Source: Streptomyces huiliensis
GTDB taxonomy: Bacteria; Actinomycetota; Actinomycetes; Streptomycetales; Streptomycetaceae
Length of the DNA: 64,000 nt
Reading direction: 5' to 3'
NCBI RefSeq assembly: GCF_020037025.1
Contig: NZ_JAIQLH010000037.1
Location: 1 to 64,000 of the forward strand
How positions within the stretch are numbered: the first letter of the stretch is position 1; every line of letters begins with the position of its first letter. Shown here piece after piece: positions 42,861-51,560 of the stretch. Both the position numbers and the translations under genes were made by a program. The notes beneath the pieces were generated by a model. The model did no database searches. It saw nothing but the letters and a program-made list of their open reading frames with translations, and was not told the DNA's origin.

Positions 42861-43292
42861 GTGTTCCCCGACGTTACCGGCGGCCGCCGTCCGCCGACAG
42901 TCGTTCCCCTGCCGCCGTCCGGCCGGGCCTATCGGAACGTACCGCCGCAGGTCCGCGACGAGCTGGGCTTCGAGCCGGCGCCGGCGCCGGGCATGCACCG
43001 TGCCCTGTGCCGGGCCGTCGACCCGGAGGTCTTCTTCCCGGACCCCGAGGCCATCGAGGAGGGCGCCCTGGCCGAGGCGGTGGCCTTGGCCAAGGACTTC
43101 TGCGGCTGGTGTCCGGCGAAGACGGTGTGCCTGGTGACGGCGCTGGCCCAGGAGGGCAGCGCCCAGACCCCCGACCGCTACGGCATCCGTGGCGGGGCCA
43201 CCCCGGCCGAGCGCTACGGGATGTACCGGCGACGCCTGCGCGCTGCCGCGAAGGCGAAGTCGCTGGCCCGCCAGTTGGAGGAGGCGGCGTGA
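42861..43292 (+). CDS. WhiB-like iron-sulfur protein
   Basis: 143 residues. The four cluster-binding Cys are visible: one in MHRALCRAVDPEVFFPD, two in FCGWCPAKTVC (CxxC) and the last in the same stretch. The following GIRGGATPAERY corresponds to the GI/VWGG turn of Wbl proteins, with Arg for Trp. Wbl proteins hold a [4Fe-4S] cluster and bind sigma factor to control transcription. Here it may time the element's transfer genes. A long N-terminal extension rich in Pro is unusual. GTG 42861. Confidence 0.87.
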   Translation: MFPDVTGGRRPPTVVPLPPSGRAYRNVPPQVRDELGFEPAPAPGMHRALCRAVDPEVFFPDPEAIEEGALAEAVALAKDFCGWCPAKTVCLVTALAQEGSAQTPDRYGIRGGATPAERYGMYRRRLRAAAKAKSLARQLEEAA

Positions 43293-43630
43293 TGTTCCAG
43301 ACCGACAGCGGATCGCAGCAGGGACAGGCCCTGGCCATGCAGGCCCCCGTGCTGGCACGCCTGGCCGAACTCGCCGTGAGCTACCCGAGCCTGCCCGGCG
43401 CCTACTTCTGCATCAGCCGGCACTGCCCCAGGGAGCTGAGCGTCCAGCTCGACGGCCCCGTCGCGGTGGAGGCGTGGCGCGAAGCTCTTGACGTCCCCGT
43501 CGAGGAGGTCGTCATGCGGCGCCTCGGGGACCGGCCCTCGTTGGAGTTCCGGGCGGCGGCCTACGGCCTGTGGTTCCACGTGTATGCCGTGTACGACCAG
43601 GTTGGCGTGGCCAGGCAGGGGGTGGCGTGA
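43292..43630 (+). CDS. Element protein of unknown function (orf112)
   Basis: 112 residues: MFQTDSGSQQGQALAMQAPVLARLAELAVSYPSLPGAYFCISRHCPRELSVQLDG, ending FHVYAVYDQVGVARQGVA. It looks like a small alpha/beta protein without catalytic signature. The start overlaps the whiB stop and its stop overlaps the next start, so the run is translationally coupled. Confidence 0.75.
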   Translation: MFQTDSGSQQGQALAMQAPVLARLAELAVSYPSLPGAYFCISRHCPRELSVQLDGPVAVEAWREALDVPVEEVVMRRLGDRPSLEFRAAAYGLWFHVYAVYDQVGVARQGVA

Positions 43631-43824
43631 TGCGGCGACGGTTGATGGCCGCCCGACCGTCCGGCGGACCGGCCCTGGACGGGATCCTGGACGAGCTGCG
43701 CGCCTGCCAGCCGGGCCCGGAACTCGCGGAGCAGCGCCACCAGTTCCTCGACCTCGACCCGGACCTGGTTCGCGACGACTACACCCGCCCGGCCGCTCTG
43801 ACGAGCACGGAGGAGGCGACGTGA
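43630..43824 (+). CDS. Small element protein (orf64)
   Basis: 64 residues: MRRRLMAARPSGGPALDGILDELRACQPGPELAEQRHQFLDLDPDLVRDDY. No known domain. It overlaps both neighbours by 1-4 bp (ATGA-type coupling), which supports that it is translated. Confidence 0.68.
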   Translation: MRRRLMAARPSGGPALDGILDELRACQPGPELAEQRHQFLDLDPDLVRDDYTRPAALTSTEEAT

Positions 43825-44930
43825 CCTCCGGCCTGCCAAAGGTTAGCGGTCGACCGCTCACCTCCACCCAGCGCACCGTCCTGACGTCGGCCTTCGTACC
43901 GATGCTGGCCATCGGCGTGGCCGGTGGCCTGGGGACCTTCAGCAACATCAGCGGGACCTACGGCACCGGCACCGCGCTCGGCGCGGTGGCGGCCGGCGAA
44001 GGCGCGACCGCCGTGCTGGCGCTGGTGCTCCTGGGCCTGACCATGCTGGGCCAGTCCTCCCCGCTGGTGGTCCGGGCCGGGCTGTGGCTGCTACCCGCCG
44101 CGGCGTCGGTCATGGCGGCCATGGCCGCAGAAGACCCGGGCCGGACCGTGATCTACGCGGTGACGCCGATGGGCATGTGCGTGGCGGCCGAGGGCATGGC
44201 CTTCCTGGCCCGCCGCATCGTCGTCCATACCGACGGCCGTGACGCGGAGGCCGAAGCCCGAGCGGCGGCCGTGGTCCAAGCGCTGGCCTATCACCGGGCC
44301 CGCGCGGCCAACCACCCCGACGAGAAGGTCCGCAAGGAGTCGGAACTCACCTCCTGGAAGCTGGCTCGGAAGATCGGGACGGGCGACGCGTCCTTGGGCG
44401 CGCGGCTGCTGGACGTCCAGCGGGAACGTCTCATGGACGGGGCGGACGGCGCCCTGCTCGCCATGTTCACCGTCACTGACGAACGCCAGACGGGCCAACC
44501 TGACGGCACGCCGCCTGCACTCGGCCCGCACAGCTCCGCACGGCCCGCACTCCCGCCCGCACGGACGCCCGTCGATCACCTGGAACAAGAGGCGGCTGAG
44601 AAGCCGTCCGCGCAGGCCACCCCCTGTGCGGACGGCGTGCGCAAGACGGACCCGCACACTGCCCGCACAGCCCCCCGTGTCGCGCCGGAGAAGGCGGCAT
44701 GGGAGGACCAGTTCGAGGAAGCCCGGCGGGAGCGGCTGCGCCAGGACGCACGCCGGACCTACCTCGAATCCGCGCAGGCCGGCCGCACGCTAAGCGCACG
44801 TGCGCTCGGCGAGGCGTACGGCATGAGCGAGTCCTGGGGGCGCAAGCAGATCCTGGCCGTCCGCGACCGCACGGAAGAACCGCACCGCCCGCACCTGCGG
44901 GCCGTCGATGGCCACCCCGCCGCCGGGTGA
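43821..44930 (+). CDS. Spd-like membrane protein with HTH-like C-terminus (conjugal spread)
   Basis: 369 residues. Three or four hydrophobic segments occupy residues 15-130 (AFVPMLAIGVAGGLGTF, AVLALVLLGLTMLG, LLPAAASVMAAMAA, VTPMGMCVAAEGMAFLA), the layout of DUF2637/Spd proteins. A basic coiled region and a Pro/Ala-rich linker follow. The C-terminal ARALGEAYGMSESWGRKQILAVR reads like a DNA-binding helix-turn-helix. Spd proteins move transferred plasmid DNA between mycelial compartments with TraB. GTG 43821 after GGAGGAG overlaps orf64. Confidence 0.75.
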   Translation: MTSGLPKVSGRPLTSTQRTVLTSAFVPMLAIGVAGGLGTFSNISGTYGTGTALGAVAAGEGATAVLALVLLGLTMLGQSSPLVVRAGLWLLPAAASVMAAMAAEDPGRTVIYAVTPMGMCVAAEGMAFLARRIVVHTDGRDAEAEARAAAVVQALAYHRARAANHPDEKVRKESELTSWKLARKIGTGDASLGARLLDVQRERLMDGADGALLAMFTVTDERQTGQPDGTPPALGPHSSARPALPPARTPVDHLEQEAAEKPSAQATPCADGVRKTDPHTARTAPRVAPEKAAWEDQFEEARRERLRQDARRTYLESAQAGRTLSARALGEAYGMSESWGRKQILAVRDRTEEPHRPHLRAVDGHPAAG

Positions 44931-44978
44931 TCGAACCGCACCCCGCTCCGCTCTTCGTCGGTTCTGCCCGCTCACCGT

Positions 44979-45009
44979 GCCCCGCACCGGCCACTGTCCG
45001 GTGCGGGGC
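44979..45009. terminator. Hairpin terminator after the Spd-like gene
   Basis: A perfect 12-bp stem GCCCCGCACCGG with its complement and a 7-nt loop. Confidence 0.75.
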
Positions 45010-45055
45010 CACGGCGGCCGGACAGCCCGACCGATCCGAACCAAGGAGACGCCCC

Positions 45056-45415
45056 ATGTCGACCGACGCGTTCGCCGACATCGTCAAGGACTTCACGAAG
45101 GAGTACGGCGTCAGCGAAGGCACCGCCCGCCGCGCCGTGGAAATCTTCCTCGTCACCGCTGCCTCGATGCCCGAGGCCGAGGCCCAGAGGGAGTACGAGC
45201 GCACCGTCGAGGAGTCTTTCGTCCGCGGCGAGGAGTGGGCCACGGAGCTGGTCACCAAGTCGCTGGAGAAGCGCGTCCCGGGCTTCCGCGCCACCTACGA
45301 CAAGGCCCTCGCGCGCGGCGTGGACCCGGTCAAGGCCCTGATGTGGGACCACAACGTGCCCCAAGAGGCCGCGGTTGAGGCCGTGCGCGCGTTCCAGCAG
45401 CCCACCGGCAAGTAA
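45056..45415 (+). CDS. Element protein of unknown function (orf119)
   Basis: 119 residues, acidic and helical: MSTDAFADIVKDFTKEYGVSEGTARRAVEIFLVTAASMPEAEAQREYERTVEESFVRGEEWATELVTKSLEK. KEYGVSEGTARRAVEIF could be a helix-turn-helix. No catalytic motif. CAAGGAGACG before the ATG is a strong ribosome-binding site; it begins a new unit after the terminator. Confidence 0.75.
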   Translation: MSTDAFADIVKDFTKEYGVSEGTARRAVEIFLVTAASMPEAEAQREYERTVEESFVRGEEWATELVTKSLEKRVPGFRATYDKALARGVDPVKALMWDHNVPQEAAVEAVRAFQQPTGK

Positions 45416-45437
45416 CCCAGGGAAGGGGAACTTCGCT

Positions 45438-45914
45438 GTGTTGACCAGCATCATTGCCGTAGCTGGGACCCTCCTCGGGTGTCTGGTCACGGGCGTCATG
45501 CAACACCGTGTCACCGCCGCCGCCCGCGCCGAAGACCGCGCCGAGGCCCGCCATCAGGCCGTCGTAGACGCCGTCGCGGACGTGGCCACCGCCTTGGCAG
45601 CCCACCGCAGGGCCATGTGGGTCCGGGAAGACGCCCGTCTTCGCGGCGCTGCCGCCGAGGAGATCGCTACGACCCGAGCCGAATCGCATGCCACGCGGTC
45701 CGCGATCACCGCCCCGCTCGTCCGGCTGTCCGTCCTTGCCCCTGCGCTGGCGGTTCCGGCCCGCGAAGCGGCACAGGCCGCGTTTGCTCTTCGAGGTGCT
45801 CCCGACGCACCGACCCTCGATGCCCGCCGCCAGGACGCACTTGCCGCCGTCGAGCGCGTTGTCGAGGCCGCCGCCCGGTCCGTCGCCGGCCACCAGTCCC
45901 CGGCCACCGGCTGA
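45438..45914 (+). CDS. Single-pass membrane protein of the element (orf158)
   Basis: 158 residues. An N-terminal hydrophobic anchor (LTSIIAVAGTLLGCLVTGVMQ) is followed by long Ala/Arg/Glu helices likely to form a cytoplasmic coiled coil. The function is unknown; anchored coiled coils of this type recur in Streptomyces elements. GTG 45438 with GGAAGGGGAA upstream; TTG 45441 is adjacent. Confidence 0.68.
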   Translation: MLTSIIAVAGTLLGCLVTGVMQHRVTAAARAEDRAEARHQAVVDAVADVATALAAHRRAMWVREDARLRGAAAEEIATTRAESHATRSAITAPLVRLSVLAPALAVPAREAAQAAFALRGAPDAPTLDARRQDALAAVERVVEAAARSVAGHQSPATG

Positions 45915-45988
45915 CGCGCCTCACCATCCAGCCCACGACCCGGCCGCCCGCGAAGCGGCCGGATCTTCTCCTGGAAGGAGCCGACTCC

Positions 45989-46528
45989 TTGACGGAGGTC
46001 ACCACCTACCGCACCCGTCCGATCTCCGACCAGCCCGCCGTCGAGCACATCGCGCGCATCGCCCCGGACGCGCTGGCGGTGGTCGAGGACGCCCTGAACC
46101 ACCGCATCAAGGGCGTCCTGTCCGTGGTCGTCACCGACACATTCGGCATCGTGAGGATGGGCACCCGGGCCGAGCGCGAGGCCGCGCACGTAGTGCCCAC
46201 CCTGTGGCGGCGGCTGACCACACACGCCCGCCGCCCGGTCGGCCCACTCTACGGCCGCACCGCCATTGCCCCCGGAGGCCTGCTCGTCCTGATCAACGCC
46301 CGCCCCCACCACGGCGACCTGGCCGCGGTGACAACAACGCTGGTGCACGAGTTCGTCCACGCTGTCCAGCTCTCGCGACCCGGAGCTCGCACCAAGCGCA
46401 TCGCCCAGCTCCGCGCCGAATACGGCCTGGTCCCCATGTCCCGTGCCGCGCGCCGCGCCGCCGACCGTGCCGTCGACCGTGACGAGGTTGAGGCGTATGC
46501 CCTCGAACCGCTCGCCGACCGTCTCTGA
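45989..46528 (+). CDS. HExxH zinc-metallopeptidase-like protein
   Basis: 179 residues. The zinc-binding helix is TLVHEFVHAVQLS (His120, Glu121, His124), and the third ligand may be the Glu in DRDEVEAYALEPL, about 47 residues on. This minimal zincin layout resembles ImmA/IrrE and small mobile-element peptidases, which cleave repressors to switch an element on. The target here is unknown; a regulator of the element is a reasonable guess. It starts at a TTG (45989) preceded by GGAAGGAG; no ATG/GTG fits. Confidence 0.72.
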   Translation: MTEVTTYRTRPISDQPAVEHIARIAPDALAVVEDALNHRIKGVLSVVVTDTFGIVRMGTRAEREAAHVVPTLWRRLTTHARRPVGPLYGRTAIAPGGLLVLINARPHHGDLAAVTTTLVHEFVHAVQLSRPGARTKRIAQLRAEYGLVPMSRAARRAADRAVDRDEVEAYALEPLADRL

Positions 46529-46544
46529 CCTGGGGGAACCGCAC

Positions 46545-46850
46545 GTGAAACACAAGATCAGCCACGTCGTGACGCTCGCCCTCGGGGCGGCGGCGGGTAC
46601 GTCGAACGGCTGGCAGCTCGCTTCCTACGACGTGCCGCTGGCGCTGACGGTCAGCTCGGCGTTCGCCGTCTTCGCCTGTGTTCACCTGGGCGCCGAGCAC
46701 CTGGCCTGCCTCTTGTCCGGGACCACCTACCGCTGCACCGAGCCCGGATGCGCGTTCCGGGTGCGGGTGACGGGGGTCAACGCGGCGGAGAACCGGCGCT
46801 GGCAGGAGACGGCCGCCGCCCACCCCACCCACCGGCTCGTCCGCCCGTGA
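46545..46850 (+). CDS. Small membrane protein with Cys pair (orf101)
   Basis: 101 residues. One or two hydrophobic segments (HVVTLALGAAAGTSNGWQLA and LALTVSSAFAVFACVHLGAEHLACLL) are followed by YRCTEPGCAFRVRV, a possible half zinc ribbon. It is probably part of the conjugation gene run. GTG 46545 after GGGGGAACC, 16 bp behind the peptidase gene. Confidence 0.65.
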   Translation: MKHKISHVVTLALGAAAGTSNGWQLASYDVPLALTVSSAFAVFACVHLGAEHLACLLSGTTYRCTEPGCAFRVRVTGVNAAENRRWQETAAAHPTHRLVRP

Positions 46851-46940
46851 CCAGGAACCGCCTGTCCAGCACGACGCCCCGGCCCGCTTTCCTAGGGCCC
46901 GGCCGGGGCGCCTCTCCCCAGAAAGGAAGGTGAGCTCAGC

Positions 46941-48776
46941 ATGACGGAAACCGTGACCGAGCCGGTAGCCCTACCACAGGCCACGACCGGACCCCCGCCC
47001 GTGTCGCCCGCGGCTGTGCCGGAACCGGAGCGGCAGGTGCGGCACATGCCCGGCGGGCTGCCGGCGGTGCCGCTCGCCCTGACCGGCGCCAACGCCACCG
47101 TCACCCTCTTGTCCACGGCCGCCCTGACGGGCGGCCCGGTAGCCGCCGTTGTCACCGCCGCCGGTGCCGCAGCCGCCGGAGCGGCAGCCGCGGCCCGCGC
47201 CACCCGCTCACGTGCGGTCGAGCGCCGTTCGTCCGGCGGCAAGGCGCCCGCCTCCACCGGCCGCAGCACCGCCGGTGCCAGGATGCCGGCCGGCCGGGGC
47301 ACAGGGGGCATCCCCTCTCAGCGCCGGTCGGGCAAGACGGGCGGCACTGGCGGTCGGGGCGTGGCGTCGTCCGGCGGCCGCGCCGGGCGGAGTCACGCCG
47401 GGCGGCTGCGCTCGGCCATCGGCTCCCTGACTCAGAGCGGCAAGGGGGTGCGGGCCGCGACCCGTCACCGCGCCTCCGCCCACCGTCTGAACGGCCCCTC
47501 CACAGGCGGCGCGTCGGGCAGCACGCCGTCCCGGGCAAACAGCCGGGGAGGCAAAGCACCTGGCCTGGTACGTGGCGGGCGCGGGGTGTCGCTGCTCAAG
47601 CCGTCTGCGGGCCCCACCAGGGGAGTGGCGCGGGCCGGGGCGCCGGGGAAGGCGTCGGGGCGCGGTCGCCACGCGGGGGGCAGCAGCGCTCGCGCCGGGG
47701 GCGCGTCGAGCGGCCGCCGAACGGGAAGCAGCATGCTCGGTGGTGGCGGTCGGCTCGGCGGCGGTACGGGTGGCCGGTTGGGGCAGGTGCGGGCGTTGCG
47801 AGCTGCGGCCCGGACAGCGGCGCCTACCCGTCGCCAGGCACGCCAGCAGACGACGGCGGCCCGGCGGGCGGTAACCGACGCCCGGCGAGCCGGTGCCGCC
47901 CGCCGCCTGAGCGCGGCCACCAGCAACAAGGGCCCGGCCCGGCGCGCGGCCGCCCGCGCCGTCCGGGCGCTGGGCCGACTGCGGGACCCGATGGCAGGTC
48001 GTCTACGCAAGACCCGCGACCGGCGTACGGACGCGGCGGTCGCGGCGCGGCGGATGACGGTGCGCAAGGCCCCCGCCCGCCGCCGCGCTCGCCGGCAGCT
48101 CCGGCGCTCCGCCGCCCGGTTCCACGGCCGCCGCCTCCTGGCCGCCCTGCTGTCCCTGCCCGTCGGGCTGCTCGGTCTGCTGCTCACTCCGCTGGGCCGC
48201 AAGCTGAACTGGCCCTGGCTGATGTATCCGGGCCGCCGGCTGTACCGGCGGATCGTCGAAGGAGCCGCGGCCGCCCGCGCAAAGCGGGACGCGGCCATCC
48301 GCGCCGCCCTGGCCGAAGAAGAAGCCGCCATCGACCGGGACGCAGACGGCACCGAGCAGATCGATGACACCGCCGCGCGCCCTCAGCACCTCACCCCCGC
48401 CCCTCCACCCGCTTTCACCGAGGGAGAGACCGTGTCCGGGTTCCAGTTCGACGAGCACGCGGCCGAGATGGAACAGGCCGCCGCCTCCTACGACCCCGAC
48501 GGCTGCATGGAGATCCTTGCGATGATCGAGTCCCTGCCGGACGCCTTGCAGTCCATCGCCAACGTGATGTGCATCCTCGCCGAGCGCTCCGACGGCGAGT
48601 TCCCGCTGGAGAAGGAGGTCGCCGACGGCTTCCAGCAGGTCTACGAGGCCGTGCTCCTGGCCGTGGCCGCCGCGGAGGAACTCAGCCCGGTCTTCCGCAA
48701 GGTGCACGAGCACGACATCGCCCGCCACGAGGAGCCCCGCAACGGCCCCGAGGCCGAGAAGGGCTGGAACGTCTGA
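46941..48776 (+). CDS. Large basic, low-complexity protein upstream of TraB
   Basis: 611 residues. A hydrophobic Ala-rich stretch at about 40-85 is followed by some 300 residues dominated by Gly, Ala, Arg and Ser with clustered Arg (RRQARQQTTAARRAVTDARR and similar), a second hydrophobic hairpin (LLAALLSLPVGLLGLLLTP, around 395-415), and an ordered acidic C-terminus. The basic tract suggests binding to DNA or to the anionic cell surface near the membrane. Its stop is 1 bp before the traB ATG, so it is probably made with TraB and may be an accessory transfer factor. No characterised homologue is recognised. Confidence 0.75.
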   Translation: MTETVTEPVALPQATTGPPPVSPAAVPEPERQVRHMPGGLPAVPLALTGANATVTLLSTAALTGGPVAAVVTAAGAAAAGAAAAARATRSRAVERRSSGGKAPASTGRSTAGARMPAGRGTGGIPSQRRSGKTGGTGGRGVASSGGRAGRSHAGRLRSAIGSLTQSGKGVRAATRHRASAHRLNGPSTGGASGSTPSRANSRGGKAPGLVRGGRGVSLLKPSAGPTRGVARAGAPGKASGRGRHAGGSSARAGGASSGRRTGSSMLGGGGRLGGGTGGRLGQVRALRAAARTAAPTRRQARQQTTAARRAVTDARRAGAARRLSAATSNKGPARRAAARAVRALGRLRDPMAGRLRKTRDRRTDAAVAARRMTVRKAPARRRARRQLRRSAARFHGRRLLAALLSLPVGLLGLLLTPLGRKLNWPWLMYPGRRLYRRIVEGAAAARAKRDAAIRAALAEEEAAIDRDADGTEQIDDTAARPQHLTPAPPPAFTEGETVSGFQFDEHAAEMEQAAASYDPDGCMEILAMIESLPDALQSIANVMCILAERSDGEFPLEKEVADGFQQVYEAVLLAVAAAEELSPVFRKVHEHDIARHEEPRNGPEAEKGWNV

Positions 48777-48777
48777 G

Positions 48778-50916
48778 ATGACCAGCACTCCTACCGCGAA
48801 GAAGACCGCGGAGCGGGGGCCGGCGTGGGACTGGGCGGCCGGTCACGGACCCGTGACCGGCGCCCTGTCCGCCACCACCGGCGCCCTCGCCGTCGCCACC
48901 ACCGGCGCGGCCACCGGCATGCCGCCCGCCTGGGCCCTGGCCGCCGGCGCCGCCGGAGCCATCGGCCACACCGCCGCCGGACTCAAGGCTCGCGCCCTGG
49001 GCCGCACCATCGCCACCCGCGCCGCCTCCTGGCTGCTGGGGGCCGGATGGACCACCTGGGCCATCGCCAACGGCCCCCTGTCCTGGACCGCGCTCGGCTC
49101 CCTGGCCACCCTCGGCATCGCCCACGGCACCGCCGCCCGCGCCACCGCCCTCTACGAAGAGGCCGTCGAAGAGGAAACCCTCGCCGCGGCCGCCCGGGAA
49201 CTCGCCCGGGAGCTTTCCGCCGACCGCCGCGCCATCGCCGCCGAGTGGGCCGAGCGGATCGAGCGGGTCTGCGGCGTCCGCCTGACCCGCGTCGTCGCCG
49301 TCGAGAAGTGGGACACCGGCACCGGCTTCACCCTCGACGCCGAACTCCCCGGCGGAGGCGTCACCTACGACCGGATCGCCAAGGAGGGCCCGCGCCTGGC
49401 CGCCGACGCCCGCCTGCCCCACGGCTGCACCGTCGCCGCTTCGCCCGGCATCGACCAGGGCCGCGTCCTGGTCGACGTCACCACCACCAACGTCCTGGCC
49501 GAGGAGAAGCCCTACCCCGCCGATTACACGCCGCTGTCCCTGCTCACCGGCATCCCCTGGGGGCTGCGGACGGACGGACGCGAGGTGCCGGTGTTCCTGC
49601 GGGAGCAGTGCGCGCTGCTGGTCGGCCCGACCGGCTCGGGCAAGACCAACATGCTCCACACCATCCTGGCCGGCTTCGCCCGTGCCACCGACGTCCTGAC
49701 CTGGGTCATCGACCTCAACGCCGGCTCGGCCGGCCTGCCCTGGGTCCGCCCCGCCCTCGGCCCGGACGGACAGCTCAGCGACAAGGTCAGCCCCGGGATC
49801 GACTGGCTGGCCTCTTCCTTCGAGGAGGCCAAGCTGCTGCTGGAGACCGCCGTGACCATCGGCAAACGCCGCAAGGTGGCCTACCAGCAGCTCATGGCCG
49901 ACGCCAACACCGACCTGCTCCCCGTCAGTCCCAGGATCCCCCAGATCATGATCGTGGTCGACGAGGGCGCCGAGATCCTGGTCAGCACCGACAAGGAGAT
50001 GCGTGTCCTGGCAGCCCTCATCCTGGAGGTGATCCGGCTGCTGCGCTCCATGGGCATCCGCACCGTGCTCACCGCCCTCGGAGCCACCGGGTCCGTCCTG
50101 GGCAACCTGATGATCCGCCGGGAAGCCAAGACCCGCGCCGCCCTCACCGGCGGCGAGACCGAAGGCATGGACCTGAGCAAAATGTTCCCCGGCACCCGCG
50201 GCCTGCGCACCGACCAGGCCCCGTACAAGGGCGCCGGCTTCCTCGGCACCCCCGAATCGCCCCCGGGTCTGTTCAAGGCCTGGCGGATCCTGCCCAACCA
50301 GATCACCGAGATCGTCCACGCCACCACCGCCCTGCACCCCCCTCTGGACGACGTCTCGCGGGAGGCGGCCGGGCCCGACTACGCCGATCGCTGGAACGCC
50401 GCCCGCACCGGGTGGATGCGCGACGGCGTCCTCGCCAATCCCGGTACCACCCCGGCTCCGGACGCCGAAGCGGGCCCGGGGACGCAGTCGGGGCTGAACC
50501 TCCGCGCCCTTCGCGACCCCGCCGAACCGCAGGGCGGCGACGCCGACCGGCTCGCCCGCGAGTTCATGCGCGAGATCGACGCCCGCTTCGGCACCACCAC
50601 CGAGCCGGACGCCTCCCCGCCCGAAGAGCGCCCCCGACACCCGGGGTTGAACCTGCGCGCCCTGCGCGACGACCCGCCCGCCCCGACCACGCCGCAGCCG
50701 CCCGCGGCCGGCGGCGGGCCGGACTGGCTGCCGGACGCCATCGCGGCGATCAAGGCGGCCGGAGCGGCGGGCATGAAACCCTCCGCCGTCGCCGACCGCG
50801 TCGGCCGCAGCCGGCAGGCCGTCCGCGACGCCCTCAAAGCCGCCGCCGAGCGGGATGAGTTGACCTACCGGGACAACGGTCCGCACTCGGTCTACGTCCA
50901 CCCCGACCACGCCTGA
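48778..50916 (+). CDS. traB: TraB/FtsK-like conjugative DNA translocase
   Basis: 712 residues. The N-terminal membrane region (residues about 25-130) precedes the motor domain with Walker A GPTGSGKTN (about 282-290) and Walker B IMIVVDEGAEIL (about 390). The C-terminus carries a winged-helix module (PSAVADRVGRSRQAVRDALKAAAERDELTYRDN), the part that in TraB of pSVH1/pIJ101-type plasmids recognises 8-bp repeats in clt. It forms a hexameric pore that moves double-stranded DNA to the recipient hypha. Candidate clt repeats follow directly at 50929-51060. ATG 48778. Confidence 0.93.
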   Translation: MTSTPTAKKTAERGPAWDWAAGHGPVTGALSATTGALAVATTGAATGMPPAWALAAGAAGAIGHTAAGLKARALGRTIATRAASWLLGAGWTTWAIANGPLSWTALGSLATLGIAHGTAARATALYEEAVEEETLAAAARELARELSADRRAIAAEWAERIERVCGVRLTRVVAVEKWDTGTGFTLDAELPGGGVTYDRIAKEGPRLAADARLPHGCTVAASPGIDQGRVLVDVTTTNVLAEEKPYPADYTPLSLLTGIPWGLRTDGREVPVFLREQCALLVGPTGSGKTNMLHTILAGFARATDVLTWVIDLNAGSAGLPWVRPALGPDGQLSDKVSPGIDWLASSFEEAKLLLETAVTIGKRRKVAYQQLMADANTDLLPVSPRIPQIMIVVDEGAEILVSTDKEMRVLAALILEVIRLLRSMGIRTVLTALGATGSVLGNLMIRREAKTRAALTGGETEGMDLSKMFPGTRGLRTDQAPYKGAGFLGTPESPPGLFKAWRILPNQITEIVHATTALHPPLDDVSREAAGPDYADRWNAARTGWMRDGVLANPGTTPAPDAEAGPGTQSGLNLRALRDPAEPQGGDADRLAREFMREIDARFGTTTEPDASPPEERPRHPGLNLRALRDDPPAPTTPQPPAAGGGPDWLPDAIAAIKAAGAAGMKPSAVADRVGRSRQAVRDALKAAAERDELTYRDNGPHSVYVHPDHA

Positions 50917-50928
50917 GCGCTCGCACAG

Positions 50929-51060
50929 GGCTACCGGCTACTGGCTACCGGAAAGTTGCCACTAGCCGGTAGAACACCCCGCTGCCGCCCAGCAGAACCT
51001 CTCAACAGGCGTTCTTTGCTTGCCGGTAGCCACTAGCCAGTGACCACTACGGTCACGCCT
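50929..51060. other. Candidate clt (TraB recognition) region
   Basis: A gene-free stretch right after traB with clustered short repeats: GGCTACCGG at 50929 and 50943, its complement CCGGTAGCC at 51023, TAGCCGGTAG at 50963, and GCCACTAGCC at 50958 and 51029. Clustered short repeats next to traB are typical of clt loci that TraB's winged helix binds. Confidence 0.5.
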
Positions 51061-51150
51061 CGTAATCGACACCAGCCCGCCGGGACCGCCCCGGCGGGCC
51101 CTCGAACGTGTCCCGCACGCCTTCGTCCCAACCCGCCCGGAGGCCCGCCC

Positions 51151-51342
51151 GTGACCGTCACCGTCTCCGCCGTCGTCCTGCTCCTGATCGCCGCCGTCGT
51201 CGCCCTGCGCAGCCGCCGCGTCGGCGCCGGCGCGGCCACCTTGTTCTTCCTCCTCGGCTTCTTCGCCGCCGGAACCGGCGCCGACCGCCCCATCCGCAAC
51301 CTGTGCACCGCCGTCGCACACGCCCTGACCAACATCACCTGA
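51151..51342 (+). CDS. Small SpdA-like membrane protein
   Basis: 63 residues with two hydrophobic segments: VTVTVSAVVLLLIAAVVAL and AATLFFLLGFFAAGTG, separated by a short basic loop (RSRRVG). The size and position after traB resemble small spread proteins of Streptomyces plasmids. GTG 51151 with GGAGG about 10 nt upstream. Confidence 0.65.
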   Translation: MTVTVSAVVLLLIAAVVALRSRRVGAGAATLFFLLGFFAAGTGADRPIRNLCTAVAHALTNIT

Positions 51343-51356
51343 CCGAGAGGACCGTC

Positions 51357-51560
51357 ATGCCCCAGCAGGCCCCCACCCTCATGGCCGTCGGCGCCCTCCG
51401 CGACGCCCTCACCGCACACCGCCGTGGCGACATCCCCGCCGTCATCGCCGCTCTGATGAGCATCGACACCGACTCCTGGCGCGTGATCGAGGAGCGCGCG
51501 GCCGTCCTCGGCGGCGGCTTCCCCGAGCTGCTCGCCGACGTCCGCAAGGCCACCGCATGA
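51357..51560 (+). CDS. Small element protein (orf67)
   Basis: 67 residues: MPQQAPTLMAVGALRDALTAHRRGDIPAVIAALMSIDTDSWRVIEERAAVLGGGFPELLADVRKATA. Helical and soluble, no known domain. It lies 14 bp after the SpdA-like gene and overlaps the next start (ATGA). Confidence 0.68.
   Translation: MPQQAPTLMAVGALRDALTAHRRGDIPAVIAALMSIDTDSWRVIEERAAVLGGGFPELLADVRKATA

Noticed and set aside
48682..50910. A 742-codon minus-strand frame opposite traB
   Set aside because: Gly/Ala/Val/Arg-rich mirror translation typical of the strand opposite a GC-rich gene; traB has all motor motifs.
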